From: Coffea arabica
Taxonomy: Eukaryota; Streptophyta; Magnoliopsida; Gentianales; Rubiaceae
Length of the DNA stretch: 64,000 nt
Assembly: GCF_036785885.1 (NCBI RefSeq)
Contig: NC_092329.1
Coordinates: forward strand, 1,922,001-1,986,000
Reading direction: 5' to 3'
How positions within the stretch are numbered: position 1 is the stretch's first letter; each line of letters opens with the position of its first letter. A model generated the notes under the pieces. It ran no database searches, had not been told where the DNA came from, and worked only from the letters and a program-made list of their open reading frames with translations. The position numbers and the translations under genes were made by a program. Shown here one piece after another: positions 35,800 to 50,400 of the stretch.

Positions 35800-38700
35800 T
35801 GCATATATGTATAGTGGTGTGAGACTGTGAGGTGAACCTGAACTTCGAACTGCTTACAATTGTGCAGGAAGAACTCTTGCCTATGGTGCAATCCAAGAAT
35901 TTGACCCTTGCCTTTTCATCAGAGAGCTCTATTGAGGAAGAACTGAAAAGAGAAAGCACTGCAGATGTCATAACTATCTTGGTAACCTGGTCAATTGACC
36001 CTAGTCCCTTCTTGCTTCACTAGTAAATTGTTTGAGATAACGTTTGCATGTACTTTCATAAAATGCCATGGATTTTTCATTTTGTCATCTCTTCCCTCTC
36101 TGCTTATGGTTTGAATTATCATTTTTTTTTTCAGATAAGCTATCTTGTGATGTTTGCCTACATATCATTAACACTAGGGGATACACCTCGATTCACTTCG
36201 TACTATATTTCATCCAAGGTATAGAAGTACAGATAGAGTTCAATTGTTTTTCTTTGTTTGGCTAAGTTTGCTACTTTACCTTCCATTTTTTAAACTGCGT
36301 TCAGACTAGTCTTTCTTTCCTAGTGTTTTTTCTGATGCCTGATTGTGACATTTCATATTTTCCTTGAAAACTGTTGGTATCACATTTGTGCTCTATAAGC
36401 TTGCAGGGATTATAGTAAATTGGAAATATTTAAAGCTTTCTGTCACGACAAGTGTGTTTTCAGTCAGGCCTATGGAATAATTGAAGTCTTTTAGAAATTT
36501 AGTCAGTATGTTTACCTCCCTTCGGAGAAGTGTGAACTTTCTTCTAATCTCCTTTCTGCAAGTAAAAACAAGATCTTGTTGAGCATTCTTTTGCATAATT
36601 TAGACTAGGTGGACTGTATTTCATAGATGCATACCTTGGTCATTCAGACAGTACTGAATATACTCCATCAACGTACTTTTTCCCCCCAATTGGATTTTGG
36701 TGCAAAGGCATTTCTCACTACATCTTCCTTGTTTCTTGGTCACTTCACGTTTTCTTATTTACAACTCTTTTCCTCTCCAAAGAGCTTGCTTGGATATGGA
36801 GATGGTGGAAAGTCATTGTGATTTTTACAATTGATTCATCTCTATTGGTTGGGTGGTTGGTTGTTCTTTTAGGTGTTGCTTGGTCTTTCAGGAGTTATCC
36901 TCGTTTTCCTATCGGTTCTTGGATCTGTTGGCTTTTTCAGTGCTGTTGGAGTAAAGTCAACACTCATTATCATGGAAGTCATTCCCTTCCTTGTTCTAGC
37001 AGTAAGTCAGATTCATGTTTCTCCTCACTGTTCTTATTAATCTCATATCATGGAGAGTTGTGGTTTTGTACTTGCAAAAGTTACTAAATGAGAAAGCTTT
37101 CAAATAAGTATGCATCAATTGAGGCCTTTATGTTGAACCTGCTGTTTCAATCTTGCAAAAGTATACTTTGTACATGCTTTTGAAGTAGAGCAAAGGCATT
37201 TTCTCTGCAGACCGTAAATTAACATCTATTACTCCAATGCGATTGTTTTACAAACGGCACATATTAACTGATTTCATGTGGTAATTCTTGAAAATGGATT
37301 GACTTTGATAGACTGGATATGTAGGCCTAAACATAGTTTTAATACTTCATCTTTACCTCATTCTATTGTAGTAAATTTCTGTAGCTTTGAGACTCACCAA
37401 TGGGATCCCTCTTCTATCAGGTTGGGGTTGACAACATGTGCATACTTGTGCATGCAGTGAAAAGGCAACCACTGGAATTGCCATTGGAAGGACGCATTAG
37501 CAATGCACTTGTAGAAGTTGGACCATCTATTACACTAGCTAGTATATCTGAAGTCTTGGCTTTTGCAGTTGGAAGTTTTATTCCCATGCCAGCTTGTCGT
37601 GTTTTTTCAATGTTTGCGGGTTAGATTTCTTTCTTGCTCTAAATATTTTTTTTCCCTGACAGCTCCATTGAGGAAAGGATACATTTGCAGTGATCAACAC
37701 TATCATCTATTAGTTATTATTTTTGTAGGCTATTTTTTTCAACTCATCCATGCACTTTTCTTGCAGCATTGGCTGTTCTTTTGGACTTCCTTCTACAAGT
37801 TACTGCATTTGTTGCCTTGATTGTCTTTGATTTTCTGAGAGCTGAGGATTACAGAATTGATTGTTTCCCTTGTATTAAAATCTCCAATTCAAATGCTGAG
37901 CCTGATAGTGGTATGCATGAGGATTTCTGCTTAGCTTTGAAATTTTTTTTCCAGTTTGGCTAAATATTATTTCTATTTTGTTTTTGAAGTTGGATGATGA
38001 CGTTTGGTTAGTTTTCAGGTGTACATGAGAGAAAACCAGGATTACTGGCACGATATATGAAGGTAGGGCATGTTCCCCCAAACTAGGGATTTTAATCCTT
38101 CACCAGTATGATTAAATAATATCCTCTGACTTAATGGAAAACTGTGTCCTTTCAATAATCAAATTCTACTCTTGCCTGCTTGAAGCAATTGGGAAGATAC
38201 ATGTTGTATTAGCTTCTTGTTTTATGATCTCTTGTAAGCTACTTTCTGGTGTATTTTACAATGGCTAACTATTTGTCCCTGATCCCTCATGTAACATATA
38301 CTTTATTTACGTCTTCTCTTTTCAAGGATATTCATGCTCCCATCCTCAACCTCTGGGGAGTAAAAGTGGTTGTAATTGCTGCCTTTTTTGCTTTTATGTT
38401 GGCAAGCATTGTAAGTTGTGCTTCCTTTAGTTTCTGCAATTTATTTTGGTTTCTCAAGTTTAACGTCTACGAACTTTTCCTTACCATAGAGTGATGATTT
38501 TACTTTTCCATTTCATCCTCAAAAGGCCCTGTGTACAAGGATAGAGCCTGGTTTGGAACAACAAATCGTCCTTCCTCGAGACTCTTATCTTCAGGTGTGA
38601 TGATGTTCTTGTCTTGATGAACATGGTTCACTCGTGACACTGTTTGACATGCATCTCTTATTGCAGGGTTATTTTAACAATGTCTCAGAGTATCTAAGAA

Positions 38701-41700
38701 TTGGACCACCATTATATTTTGTTGTCAAAAACTATAATTACAGGTAATCTAATTTTGTGCATCAACCTATATCTGATTTGAACAGAGACTATGAATTTGA
38801 TTGTTTTCAATTGAACCCTTTTCTCTTCTTTTTGTGATCAAGAGGGAATGTGGAGAAAGAGGTCAGATTTAGCTTATAGGCAATTGAACGAGTTTAGTCT
38901 AACATGGTAACTTAAGGTTTAAAGAGTCCTAAATGGCAAAGCATTTGGAAACCTTATATTAATTCTAGTTGCAGGTAGGTTTCCTTTTGGAATACCTCGG
39001 AATTTTCAGGGCATTTTATGTTGATTATCCCATGCCATCTCCCCAGAAAGAATAGGAATGCCTTTATAGTAACAAACACATTGAAAGAATACAATACGCT
39101 ATTAAGTACTAAATTTTATGAACAAGCAAGCGATTGGCTATTACTTATTGAATACTGCTGTATATTCATGTTGAAAGGATCAAGTGCCATTCATAATCCA
39201 TAACTTGGTCCTGACTCAAGTATCAAATATCGTAACATGTTGATGTTTTGTAAATCCTCAGTTCAGAATCAAGACAAACTAATCAGTTGTGCTCTATCAG
39301 TCAATGTGATTCAGAATCACTTTTAAATGAGGTATATTTCTGCCTTAGCTTGGATTGTATAATTTCAAATAGATTTGGTTTTGAGCTTCAAAGGTTAGGT
39401 ACGAGGCATATGTTTCCATTTCAGCCTGCATTACCTTGTGGTTTGAGGTTGTAAAAGATATATTAGAAACTTTTGGGCAGCCACCATCTTCCTGTATTAA
39501 TCAAATCATTTTTTTTTTTGCCAACCAATATTTGATTTGAACTGAGACTTTGAATTTATTGATTCAATTGAATCCTTTCATCCACTTTTCTTGATCAAGA
39601 GTTGACTGTGGAAAACAAAAGTTGATTTTAGCTTGTAGGCAACTTGCACTATTAAGCTGAAAAGTGACCTGAGACTCTACAATGCCAGCAAAACTCTGTA
39701 AATTTGCAGAGTTTCTTTTTCATTTCCTTGTACATGATAGGATATGTACTCCATACCTTCAACTACCGACTTTTGTATAAAACTAATTGCACAATATTTT
39801 CCACATTAGTGATATTTTTACATCACGTTTAGCTTTTTGTACAATCCTATATGTATGTTCTACTATACATGCTGATTATTTTACCTAAGAAAATGTTCAA
39901 AGGGTGTTTGAATATCATTACCCCTTTCCACCCCTAATTTGCTTCACTATTTTTCTTAGTTCTAATGTGCCATGATGACCTGAAACTAATCTTTTTCCAG
40001 CTTGAACCCTATATTTTTCCCCTGTTATGTGATTTAACATTCAAAAGTCTTCAAATTGCCGTCTTCTGCAGATTGCCAGAGCATCTTTAGTACCAGAGAC
40101 AAGTTACATTGCAAAACCTGCTGCTTCCTGGCTTGATGACTTTCTTGTATGGTTATCTCCAGAAGCTTTTGGCTGCTGCAGGAAATTCACGAATGAAAGT
40201 TATTGCCCTCCGGATGACCAGGTCTAACTATTTTGTGCTAGTGTACATTATGAAATGGGTTTCTTGCCATTTCATCCAATGCATCATTTACCTGTAAATG
40301 ATATTCTTCCTTTCTGAATTTATAGTCCGACTTTCACGTTAAGATGCCTCGAAAATCCCCCAACTAATATTCTGAACACATATTTCTTTTCTAAAGATGA
40401 GAGGATGGTGGTGCATGTTGGTCCTTTTTTTTTTTCCGCTTTTCCTTGTTCCCTTTTTAATTTGAGTTTCAGATTTTGCAAGTGGAGAACTGGTTTATGA
40501 AGTGATGGGTTGGAGCTAATACCACCTTAGACCCTACTGCTAATTTAGGTGTGGCGGCAAGCTGGTGTCAAAGTAAATCATTATACAACATTGTATAGAA
40601 TTAGCCTCTGCCTGAAACTAATTGATGTTTATATAGGAAATTGAAAGAGCCTTTCTATTATTATTGAAAGGGCGTCTCTTGACCATAGTGGAGTAAATGT
40701 TATCCCCCAACTTTATTTACTCAAATTGATTAGCTTGGTCTCTCGGGCTTGTAGGTAATTGAGTTGCTCTGGTAAGTTTTGCATAAATTATAGTGAGCTT
40801 CTCAAAATGGCAGATTTGTGGTCTTTGGCACTAGCACTTCGTGAAGAATCCAGCTGAACGCATTGAATACCTCATGGGGGGGCACATGCCCCAAACCCCC
40901 ATTCCAACAGATATGAAGGATTTTCAAATTAATTCTGTGCAGCTAGATATTATAAATCTCTATGCACAAATGAAGATGCTTAAAATTTGTACTAAGGTTT
41001 TTCCTTTTTTTCTCCTTTTCTTTTCTGCAAATAAAATGGTGCATTCAGTTTGTCTTCCACACAGCCCCATTTGCAATAACCATTGAAAATTCACCAGCGG
41101 TGGATAGAAATTTCATATTTATTTCAGTTTTGGGGTTCATTTGGAGGAAGGTTACAATATGTGGCAAAAAACCTGTGATGCAATATATGTTCATTCATTG
41201 GATACCTTTCACTGCAATTTTTAATAATCGTTCATTAGTTATGTCTGGTGCGTTTTCCAATTACTTGGTGAATGAATATGGATGTTTCCTTGCAGCCTCC
41301 TTGTACCTCGAATGGAGTATGCAAGGATTGTACAACGGTAAGATGCTTTCCTAATACAGCTGCATGGATCTAGATTTAATTGGACAATTGTATGAATTAG
41401 TAGATTTGGAATTTATTTCTCTTTAGACTACTCCACATTTTTTAGCTAAGCATGTATGATACTCCAGTAAATCATTTTATAGCTAACTGCTGTTGGCTGA
41501 GGTTTGCAAGATCTGTTGACTAATATTTGAAGTTTTTCAGTGTTTTCGCCACTCAGATTTACAGAATTCTCGTCCATCCACAACACAATTCAGGGAGAAA
41601 CTCCCTTGGTTCCTTAATGCACTACCTTCTGCTGATTGTGCAAAGGGAGGGCATGGGGCTTACACAAGCAGCATAGAGCTTAAAGGTTGATAATTGTAAT

Positions 41701-44700
41701 CCTATTTAACTGGAAAAACATGAATCTTTTGTCCAGAAGTAATTATAAGACCTCTGCCTGTGTAGAATTCTATCTTAGTGATGTCATAAATTGTTGCTTT
41801 TAGAAGCATGGTTTTGAGTGAGCCAGTTTGTCATCAGGATATGAGGATGGAGTCATTCGAGCATCTGCATTTCGTACATATCACACTCCCCTGAACAAAC
41901 AAGTATGCCATATTTACAATTATGTTTGCCTTCTGGTTATTTGGTCTGTTACAAGTTTCCCACCACTGATAATACTTGTCCTTTCAGACTGACTATGTCA
42001 ATTCAATGAGAGCTGCACGTGATTTTAGCTCAAGGGTTTCCGATTCCTTAAAGGTATCTTCCCTGAAGAAACATACCCTTAACTACGAATTACTGATGAT
42101 ATCGGTTCAGCTGGATTGAAGCATTAAACTTTAAATTTCCTTTTCTGTTTGGCATTAGGGGTTTTGCTTTTGCAGCATTCTAAAGCATATGATATACTAT
42201 CTTCTAAGCTCAGATTTTAATTGATTACCTCTCGTTATCTTCACTATTCTGTTCTAGATATTGTACTATTATCTTCTGTGCACAGATAGGTATGGTGCTT
42301 TTTTTTTTTTTTTCAGTAGGTACAGTGCATTTAACCCAGACTAAGTCAGATGACATGCAAAATACTAGGTATAATTTGACATACCAAGAAGCTTATTCTG
42401 TTTGTCCTTTACTTATTTACTCTTCGCATCCATTAGCAATATGAAAATTAACTAGACCTTCTATATAGTGGATATTGCAGCAACAACAATATATGGTGTC
42501 TTTGCTTCTCAAAGACTATAAAATCTAGTGTGGTACATACATAAAGCAGGTCCTTTTCATTTTCTTCACCAAAAGGAAATATGCACATGCACACCCTTAT
42601 GCCCAAACATGCTCGCAGAATCTTCTGGGAGGCTGCAACTTTCTGGACTTCTAATGCGTTATCAACATTGTGCACATTTTGCTCTTGCAGATTGAGATCT
42701 TCCCTTATGCTGTATTTTACATGTTCTTTGAACAATATCTTAATATTTGGAGGACAGCAATAATCAACCTCGTGATAGCGATTGGTATGTGATGTAACTA
42801 TTTTCTTCTGTTAAAGTGAAGTATATATGCCTGCATTGACTTGACTTTAAGTTTGATTGAGTGCGTCTGATAGTCAAGAATGGGGAAAAAATTGAAAATG
42901 AAAATCTAATATCTTTCAAGTTCTCAATCTTTGCTATTTGCTGTATTTTTCTGCTATGACTCTAATGCCTTTTTAACCCGACATGGCCCCTCTCAGTTAA
43001 TACATATATTTTCTCATTATACTTTCTCTTCATTGAAAGAGTTCGCTGTTTATTTCCTGATATGAAACGTTAATTGCAATACTGCCCAAAAGGGTGCACA
43101 TATATTGTCCTCATGAAAAATGCATGTGATGAGATGGGCCTTCAGTTAAAGGGACAAGTTGGATCAATCATCATTTTGAATTGTGATGTCTAAGCAATGA
43201 ACACGACTTGGGATCAATAATATGAAACTTTCTTAGTAAATTTTTTAAAATAGAACTTTTGGTGATGTATATGGCTTTTGTTCTTCCCTCCCCTCCCAAT
43301 TTGTTGAGGCTTTAATCATCAGATGTGATTTTTCTAACAGGTGCAGTTTTCATTGTCTGCCTGGTAATCACTTGTAGGTAAGCGGCTTTAGCCCTTTCTT
43401 TTTGTATTACTCTTCAGTCTTCACCCTCCTTGATACAATTGAATGTGTTCATACCAAGAAGTTTTATCATTTTATCTCTTGTTTATTCCATGTATAGTTT
43501 GTGGACTTCAGCAATCATTTTACTTGTGCTGGCAATGATCGTGGTGGACCTTATGGTACATTTGAATCTTGAACACACAAATTGTGGAACTTTTTTCTTG
43601 AAGCCATTTAACTTCAGTTCTATACACCAATATTCTGCAGGGTGTAATGGCAATCTTGAATATCCAACTGAATGCAGTCTCTGTTGTCAACCTTGTGATG
43701 TCAGTTGGTATTGCTGTTGAGTTCTGTGTGCATATAACACATGCTTTCTTGGTCAGTTTTCCGATTCCACTTTTTTACTCTGCGCTAACTTACTTTCCAT
43801 TATTAACTTCTTATCCTTTTTATACTTTTCTTTCTTTGTCCTTAAGGGATGGGATTCATTCTTGTTTTTGTTTTATTTGCTGAGGAGGCCTTGGTCTAGT
43901 GGCTAAGGTTGAGACCCCCGGAATTAGAGGTTTTGGGTTCAACTCTCCCTTCTCTTCCCTGCTTCTTAAGCCCCGCCCATCCCCTGCCAAAAAAAAAAGG
44001 AAAATTTAAAAAAGTGAGTTATTGAAGTCAGGCATGATTGGTAAAACGAGGAGAAACAAACGCATGTCATTTTTGGCCATCACAATGCAAGTATGTGATA
44101 GAGTGTTTAACTAAAATTTAAAGATACCCAAAGGAAGATTATCTTGTTTGCTTTTTCATTTTACCTATTGCTATACTCTCCCACAAATTTTTGTCAGCAT
44201 ATAGATATGCCTGCCATTAAATACAGTAGTTACCTAGGCAGTCTTGAACCTTTGAAGTTAATAAAAGTTGCAAGTATTGGATATTTTACTTGTTCTGAAA
44301 CTACTTAATACATGACTAAAGTAATAGGGTATAGAATTTTTAATTTGTCTAAAATTGGGTTTAGCTGTTCAATGATTTAGTTTGCCCTTGCTCATTTGCA
44401 TGAGGCCTTTGTCTCTTATATTGTCATTTCTGCTTGCATTCATTTAATTAATGCAATGACCAACCTTGGTTACCTTTTTTGTTGGATTTATTTGCAGGTA
44501 AGTAGTGGAGACAGAAACCAACGGATGAAGGATGCTTTGACAACAATGGGAGCTTCTGTTTTCAGGTTTATTTTTGCCTGCTTTCTGATTTTTGAGATTT
44601 GCTTTTCCTTTTATGCTGCATGTTAGACCTAGTAAGTAATTTATGATCTGTTGTCGCAAGAATATTATTATATACATTGTAAATTTCATATTATCGTCTT

Positions 44701-46104
44701 TTTTGTGCACAAATAATCAGAAAAAGATTCTTGTTTTGTTATTGGGCAAAAGCAGGGTGATTGCATTGGAATTGAGGTAGAGGCATATGATATTCACAAT
44801 ATCACTTGGTCAGGATGTAAAACTGCCAATTATCTTCTTTGGAAGCATCTTTTACTATTGACTGGTGAAAGTCCAAATTCATCGGTCATGTAATCAATGG
44901 TTGCTTCTTTCCCTTGTCATCTGTAAAATATTTTTGGCAGTTGGAAGGCAGGATAATATTTTGTCATACTCAAATCAACCAGTTCTGTGTATCATTGTGT
45001 TTCATTTTGTGTTGGCAAGATAAGGTGGATTTGTCCTTAGGTTATTTCAGCTTATTATGAGGCTCCTCTGGCTATATAGGTTGAGAAATTATGTGACTTA
45101 CTGTACTAGTTTTTAATGCTCTTACATAATTTGGCTGAGTTGTTCAAAGTGGCTGTTCTACTTTCCAACAATATTTAGCTTGGACTCTAAAGGTTGTTAC
45201 TAGAAGTAAACATAATTGTTTTAACTTGTGTGGTAATATATTCTAAAGCAAAATTTCTAAAAATTTCTTATGGGGTTATTGTGCTGTACATGATACTTTT
45301 GACTCGGAGAACTGATATTCTTGAACTTAGGCTATAAAACAATCAATTGTGTACTTTATTATTTTATAATGCTTGAATAACTGACTTGGTGCGAGACTAT
45401 TATAGATTGATGCACTTTTTCCTCTCCAATTAGAGCCTCACCGGTATCATCTTGTTCCCAGCCTGGCCCAATTGATAAAATGCGACTTTTGTTGTTCTTT
45501 GTTTTCAGTGGAATCACTCTTACAAAACTTGTCGGTGTGCTGGTCCTTTGCTTCTCAAGGACGGAAGTTTTTGTGGTTAGTAAATTTGCACAATAACATT
45601 TGTGCGTATAATGGACCATTCTATCTTTACTATTTTTAACATTGTCCTGAACTTTTCAGGTTTACTACTTCAAAATGTATCTGGCCTTGGTACTTCTAGG
45701 TTTTTTGCATGGACTAGTATTTTTACCTGTAAGATCCTTGCTCTCTCCTGTATATATTGGTTTTTATGAGAATTTGGGATTGGCCTGCATGCCTGATCCA
45801 GTGATTTTGTTTCCTCGGGGTAGAATTATACTTTATACTGTTCATTGACTAGAATAACAAAAGTAATTTGGTCTTTTACTACCACATAAGGCATAGAATA
45901 TGGTGGCCCCTTAAAATATGTGATCTGATGGATCTCGTGGTACAAGAAGTTGCATCTTTTACTGGAGCTGCACTTTGGCATGGTAACTACTGTCACAAAC
46001 TGTCGTCTGTCTTGCAGGTACTCTTGAGCTTGTTTGGTCCACCATCAAGATGTGTGCTAATAGAGAAGCAAGAGGATCGGCCATCTACTTCATCACAAAT
46101 CTAA
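28014..46104 (+). CDS. NPC1: NPC1 (Niemann-Pick C1-like) sterol/lipid transporter
   Basis: A polytopic RND-fold protein expected in endomembranes (vacuole/late endosome), moving sterols or sphingolipid-linked lipids. I can trace 38 in-frame coding exons from 28014-28102 to 46018-46104, all GT-AG. They give 1,270 residues from ATG 28026, close to the family length of about 1,280-1,300. In order: the end of a signal peptide ([10 protein letters not shown]); the Cys-rich NPC1 N-domain ([10 protein letters not shown]...LNCPFGSP...NVCCTEAQF...[12 protein letters not shown]...CELSCSPSQ); the first membrane helix near [20 protein letters not shown]; a lumenal loop; and the sterol-sensing domain (about exons 17-21, including [15 protein letters not shown]). 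A second Cys-rich loop ([14 protein letters not shown]) and a C-terminal membrane block ([16 protein letters not shown]) follow. The tail lacks an animal-type dileucine ending. The first exon is not resolved: exon 28014 opens in phase 0 with VLWF before the ATG, so an upstream exon may supply the true start. Confidence 0.96.
35764..35800. repeat. (CT)n(CA)n microsatellite in an NPC1 intron
   Basis: CT dinucleotides followed by CA dinucleotides, about 37 bases, within the NPC1 intron ending at 35867. It sits about 70 bases before the acceptor, so it may contribute to the pyrimidine-rich region. Confidence 0.9.
43883..43998 (+). mobile_element. tRNA-derived SINE in an NPC1 intron
   Basis: The plus strand shows GGCCTTGGTCTAGTGGCTAA with an A-box-like TGGTCTAGTGG (43892-43902) and a B-box-like GGGTTCAACTC (43935-43945), then a CT-rich stretch and a terminal run of ten A. 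This is the layout of a plant tRNA-derived SINE, inserted in the NPC1 intron between the exons ending 43751 and starting 44498. No clear target duplication was found, so it may be old or truncated. Confidence 0.75.
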
Positions 46105-47473
46105 CATAATCTGCTGCCCCCCCTCTCTTTAACCATTGTTTTTGGTGGTCTCTCTTGGGGGGAGAGAAGTTTTGTTTAATTGCCATAGTTGTACTTAATC
46201 AGCTGTAAAACATTGCAACACAAAAGGTAGATTTAGAGGCTAGAAATACAGCGTTCTTCTGACAAAAGGAGGATGAGAAAAGATATAAATATGCGAAGGA
46301 GCTTACCAGAACAAACATGTACTGCACAAGAAACTTACTCAGCAAGAGAATGGATTGATATTTCTAGAAAAATTTTGTATCCAGTGGGCATGGCCACTCA
46401 TCGAAGTTGTCTTTCCAAGCTAAAATGTTCGAGTTGAGTTAATACCACTCCCTCTTTTGAGATCTCCATGCCGACTTCCTTCTGTCTTGGTTGCTCTATA
46501 TGCAACTGTTTAGTTTGGAAGCTTTAAACGAGTATAGCAGGACTGAGCTTAGGAAGCATTTTGTAACTTCAAAAATGAAGTGCACGTGTTCTATTCTCTT
46601 CTTCTTGGATGTAGAGCAATTAATATAAACCAGCATCATGAAATTGATAGCATAAGATGGACGTACGCTAGTGTTTCTCATCACGTCTAGTTGAATTTCC
46701 ACGGGCGTCGTTGCGGTATGAGGAAAGTAAACACTGGAAGAAAAAGCAGATAACTCATATTTAGTAGTGTGGAGCAAGAACTATGAAATAAGCTTCTAAA
46801 TAAGAGGATCCAAGGCGCGAGTCAATATGACGGGCACTGAATGAAGATCTCTCTCGCTGCTAAGCCGGTGGCAGAGATGACTTTGTAATCTTTGATGCAA
46901 CCCGGGACAAGATTATATACCTAACAGCTATTATACTTTCAACGACGGTTCACCGTAAAATCACAAGCAGCTTGTGGCCGTGTCTGATTTTGTATGTATA
47001 GAAGCCGTGAGTCTGTTAGTTCGGCTGGCTTTTATGCATAATACCGCACTCCTGGACAAATAACGACTCAGAACACAAATCTCTTTTGAATGTTATTTTT
47101 TTGTGTTGATTGGGCTTTGCGGTGCAGCCAGAGAACCCCTTCGTCTGTTTTTCCAACTGAACAAAAACAACTTAGACTTGCCCTGCTTGGTTTAACACAT
47201 GATTGCTGTAAAGCAGAATTAATCAGCAGTAATTGGGAGGAAATGCAGAATCACGTATTCCAGGAAGCGTTGATAGCTTCAACGAAACTGTATATTATTT
47301 TGGCAGGTCAAAAACCACTACCAAGTTCGTTCGTGCGTAATTAATCTATCAAACATAAAGGGACTAAAGATGATGGTCAAGATTTGGACTCAAATCCTTA
47401 ATTCCACCAGCGGATGGAAATATGCACCTCTAAACAGGAGGCTATTTGTACATTGATTCCTGCTAAATACTTT
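46105..47473. other. Convergent intergenic region between NPC1 and NLP
   Basis: The two genes end toward each other with 1.37 kb between stop codons. The stretch holds both 3' untranslated regions. No further gene or repeat was recognised; short frames such as 46496-46777 have no family similarity. Confidence 0.6.
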
Positions 47474-50400
47474 TCAACTTATATCACAACTTCTACTGCC
47501 TGAAGGACTACCATGCAGCGGGTGAGAAGCACAAAGAAAAGACAGCTTTACTGTCTGGCTCTGAGATGATCGACAAATATCTAAACACTCCTCAAGATCA
47601 GCATCGCATGTCAATAGTATCCATTCAGAGTCATCATCCATGTACTTGAGCTGAAATCCAGTGGTGTCATCTACACCAAATCTCCCAGAAACTTCCCTTA
47701 AGAGATCCCTGTATCCCCAGTTATTCAGCATACGAAACCTAATTTTCTCTTCCCCATACGTGACCTTTATTCTCAGTGTAGTTCCTTCGCGAGACATCCA
47801 ACTGGTTTCTTTTGGCGCAGGAGGAAGATTTTCTGGGTCAGGATGCTCTGTAAATGATACATGACTATGGGATCTTGGCAGGAACTTTGGTCCGTCACTT
47901 GGCAAATCCAGCTGTGCATCACTTCTAACCCTCTTCAGCATAAAACCGGTTGAGTTGTTTTTAACTAAGTCTTCCTGCCCAGAAATTTTAAGGGTGTGTG
48001 GATGTGGTTGCGTTCCGGTTGAACAACACTGACTAGAACTGGAACTATGACTGCAGGAAGATGAAGGTGACTTGGATAAAGAAGCACGAGGACTCAACGT
48101 GCTTGCCTCAGGCTGCGTGTTTAAGGAGATTGGATGATCACTTGAGTTGAAGCATGAAAAGGGAGCTGCTGTCGTTAAGTTTGGAGATGCAAGCTCTGGA
48201 AAGTTTGTGTAGAAGGACTCGATTTGTAAAGAACCTGATGCACCTTGCACTGAATCAATCACACGTTGAATTTTCTGCAAGGAATGACCAACCTTCTTGA
48301 TCTTCCGAGAAGGCCAACGCTTAATCCCATGTTGTCTGCATATCCTCTTCAAAGTGGTGGGACAAACTGAAAAGGCAAGAAAAACTGAAGGATGAATAAT
48401 AAGAATATTAGGAGAACCAAGTGAAACATCGCAGCTTCCTTATCCCACATTATGTGAAGTTTCTAAAACATCTTGGCGAGTTGCTTGGGAGGCTATAAAA
48501 GTTGTTAAGCTACAACAGTTAACTAAAAGTATCGCCATCTTTAGTGATACAGATACATTCCCAGTTAGATGCCAAACTACTAGCAATCTCAGCTCGAAGG
48601 GAAGGGGAATACTTGTGATCCACTCCTAAGCTAAACCTGAGGGGCTGTAGACCATAATTTTTGTGTGTAAATGTGTAATTATACAGTGCAACATAAGCAA
48701 GATCGTCATTCCAGGACAATATATCCATGCAAAATATTATCTCGTAGACCATAAAATGGACAATAAATCCACACATAACATACAATTATAAATATATGAA
48801 ATGAAATATCTACCCGACACTACAACAAATAAGGTGTTTCTCACGTAAGACCCCTGAACAACAATGCTTACCACCAATATTCCTTGCAGCATCTTTTAGA
48901 CTACCGGCAAAATACTGCCGAAGCATCTGTAAAGTAATAGTTTTCTCAGCCTTGGCACCCCTTTTTTCAGCTGTTTTAGAGACATCCAGCAAGCTACATT
49001 GTCCTCTAGTAAGGCTGTCACCACACATACGTTCTTTTCTTGAACTAATATCAGGCAGGGATTGCCTAGCCGCTGAGAATTTTCCAGATAGCATTTCTGC
49101 GGGTTTTGCATTCTGAATTATTGATGCAACAACAGCAGTTTCCTCAACCTCTGCACGCCGGGAAGTCCAAAATGACCTTTGAGAAGCCATCGCTGAATGT
49201 CTGTGTTCTGTTTTTGACATTTCTTCACCAAACTTGATATATGACGGGATTGATACTCCACCTGAAGGCACAGAATTTTCTTCCAGCAACTCTTTGTCAG
49301 TAATAACTCGTAATCCCCGGCAAAATTTCTGAATGATAAGGGACAATGAACTAAGCATTTTCTGATGCTCTTCAGTGTCTTTACAATCCACGGGTAGAAA
49401 GAACTCCAGAACAAAGTCAGTTGAACCACTGTAGATGCTTCTCAAACGTATTGCTACAGCAGCACAGAGGCCAAATATCCTTGCATGGTGAGAAAGGGGG
49501 TAATCTGTCTTAGTAAAAGTTGTTATATCAGGTGAAAAGCATGGTTGGTTAGTTGTGAATGCTCTACCAACAATGCCTTGACCTTTTAATAAGTGGTGCT
49601 CTGAGCATGCATCACTAAAACCTTGAACATGGGAATCAGCAATGTAACAAGCAGAATCCACCGTGGAAACACAGCGAACAAGGTTTTCATCAGAGTGCCT
49701 GCACCCCCCCTTGCCTTGTTTGATGCAAGGAACCCAAGTCTGAGCTAAGGGCAAACTATACGTCCCACATGCTGCTCTTAGAATCTCTTGGATCTCCGGC
49801 AATGCAGATTGGTAGGAAAAATCACATGCCTGCTAAAGTATAACGGTTCATATAACAACTGAAAAGTACCAGAAATCCTCAGATCAAAGGAATATAAGCA
49901 ATTCTATGTACTCTGCCAATTACCTTGCTATTCTGGGCGCCTGAAACATCAGAGCTCCTGAGATTGACAGCCTTTGAACAAGAAGTTAGCGGTAGATCAG
50001 AAATTAAGAAAGCTGCCTCAGTGCTTAATTTACTTCACTTTCATAAAAACTGGCAAGGGTATTTTATTATATTCCAAGATTAAAGCTTCAAAGAGAAAAC
50101 CTCAACACATAGCTAATGAATGTTTCTCCATTATTTTCACTATTTTATCAAGTCAAAAAAGTAGATGACAATCTAGAAGTGAACAAATATGACTTGAACA
50201 CACAAAAGTCACTTCCTAAAGTCTCATTTGGATGCTTAAGAAATTATGTACAATTGCTGCAACAAACAAGCTGCATTCCTGCAGCAGTTAAGTTTTGGAA
50301 ATCCTTATAGAAAGCAACTAATTAGAAAAATTGGAGAAAGTGAGAGGAAAAACTATTCCTTGTTTCCCTTGATAAAAAAGAATGAGCAAATCTAAACAGC

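Noticed and set aside
43883..43998. tRNA gene in an NPC1 intron
   Set aside because: The A and B boxes are present, but stems do not pair and a poly-A tail follows, which fits a SINE rather than a functional tRNA.
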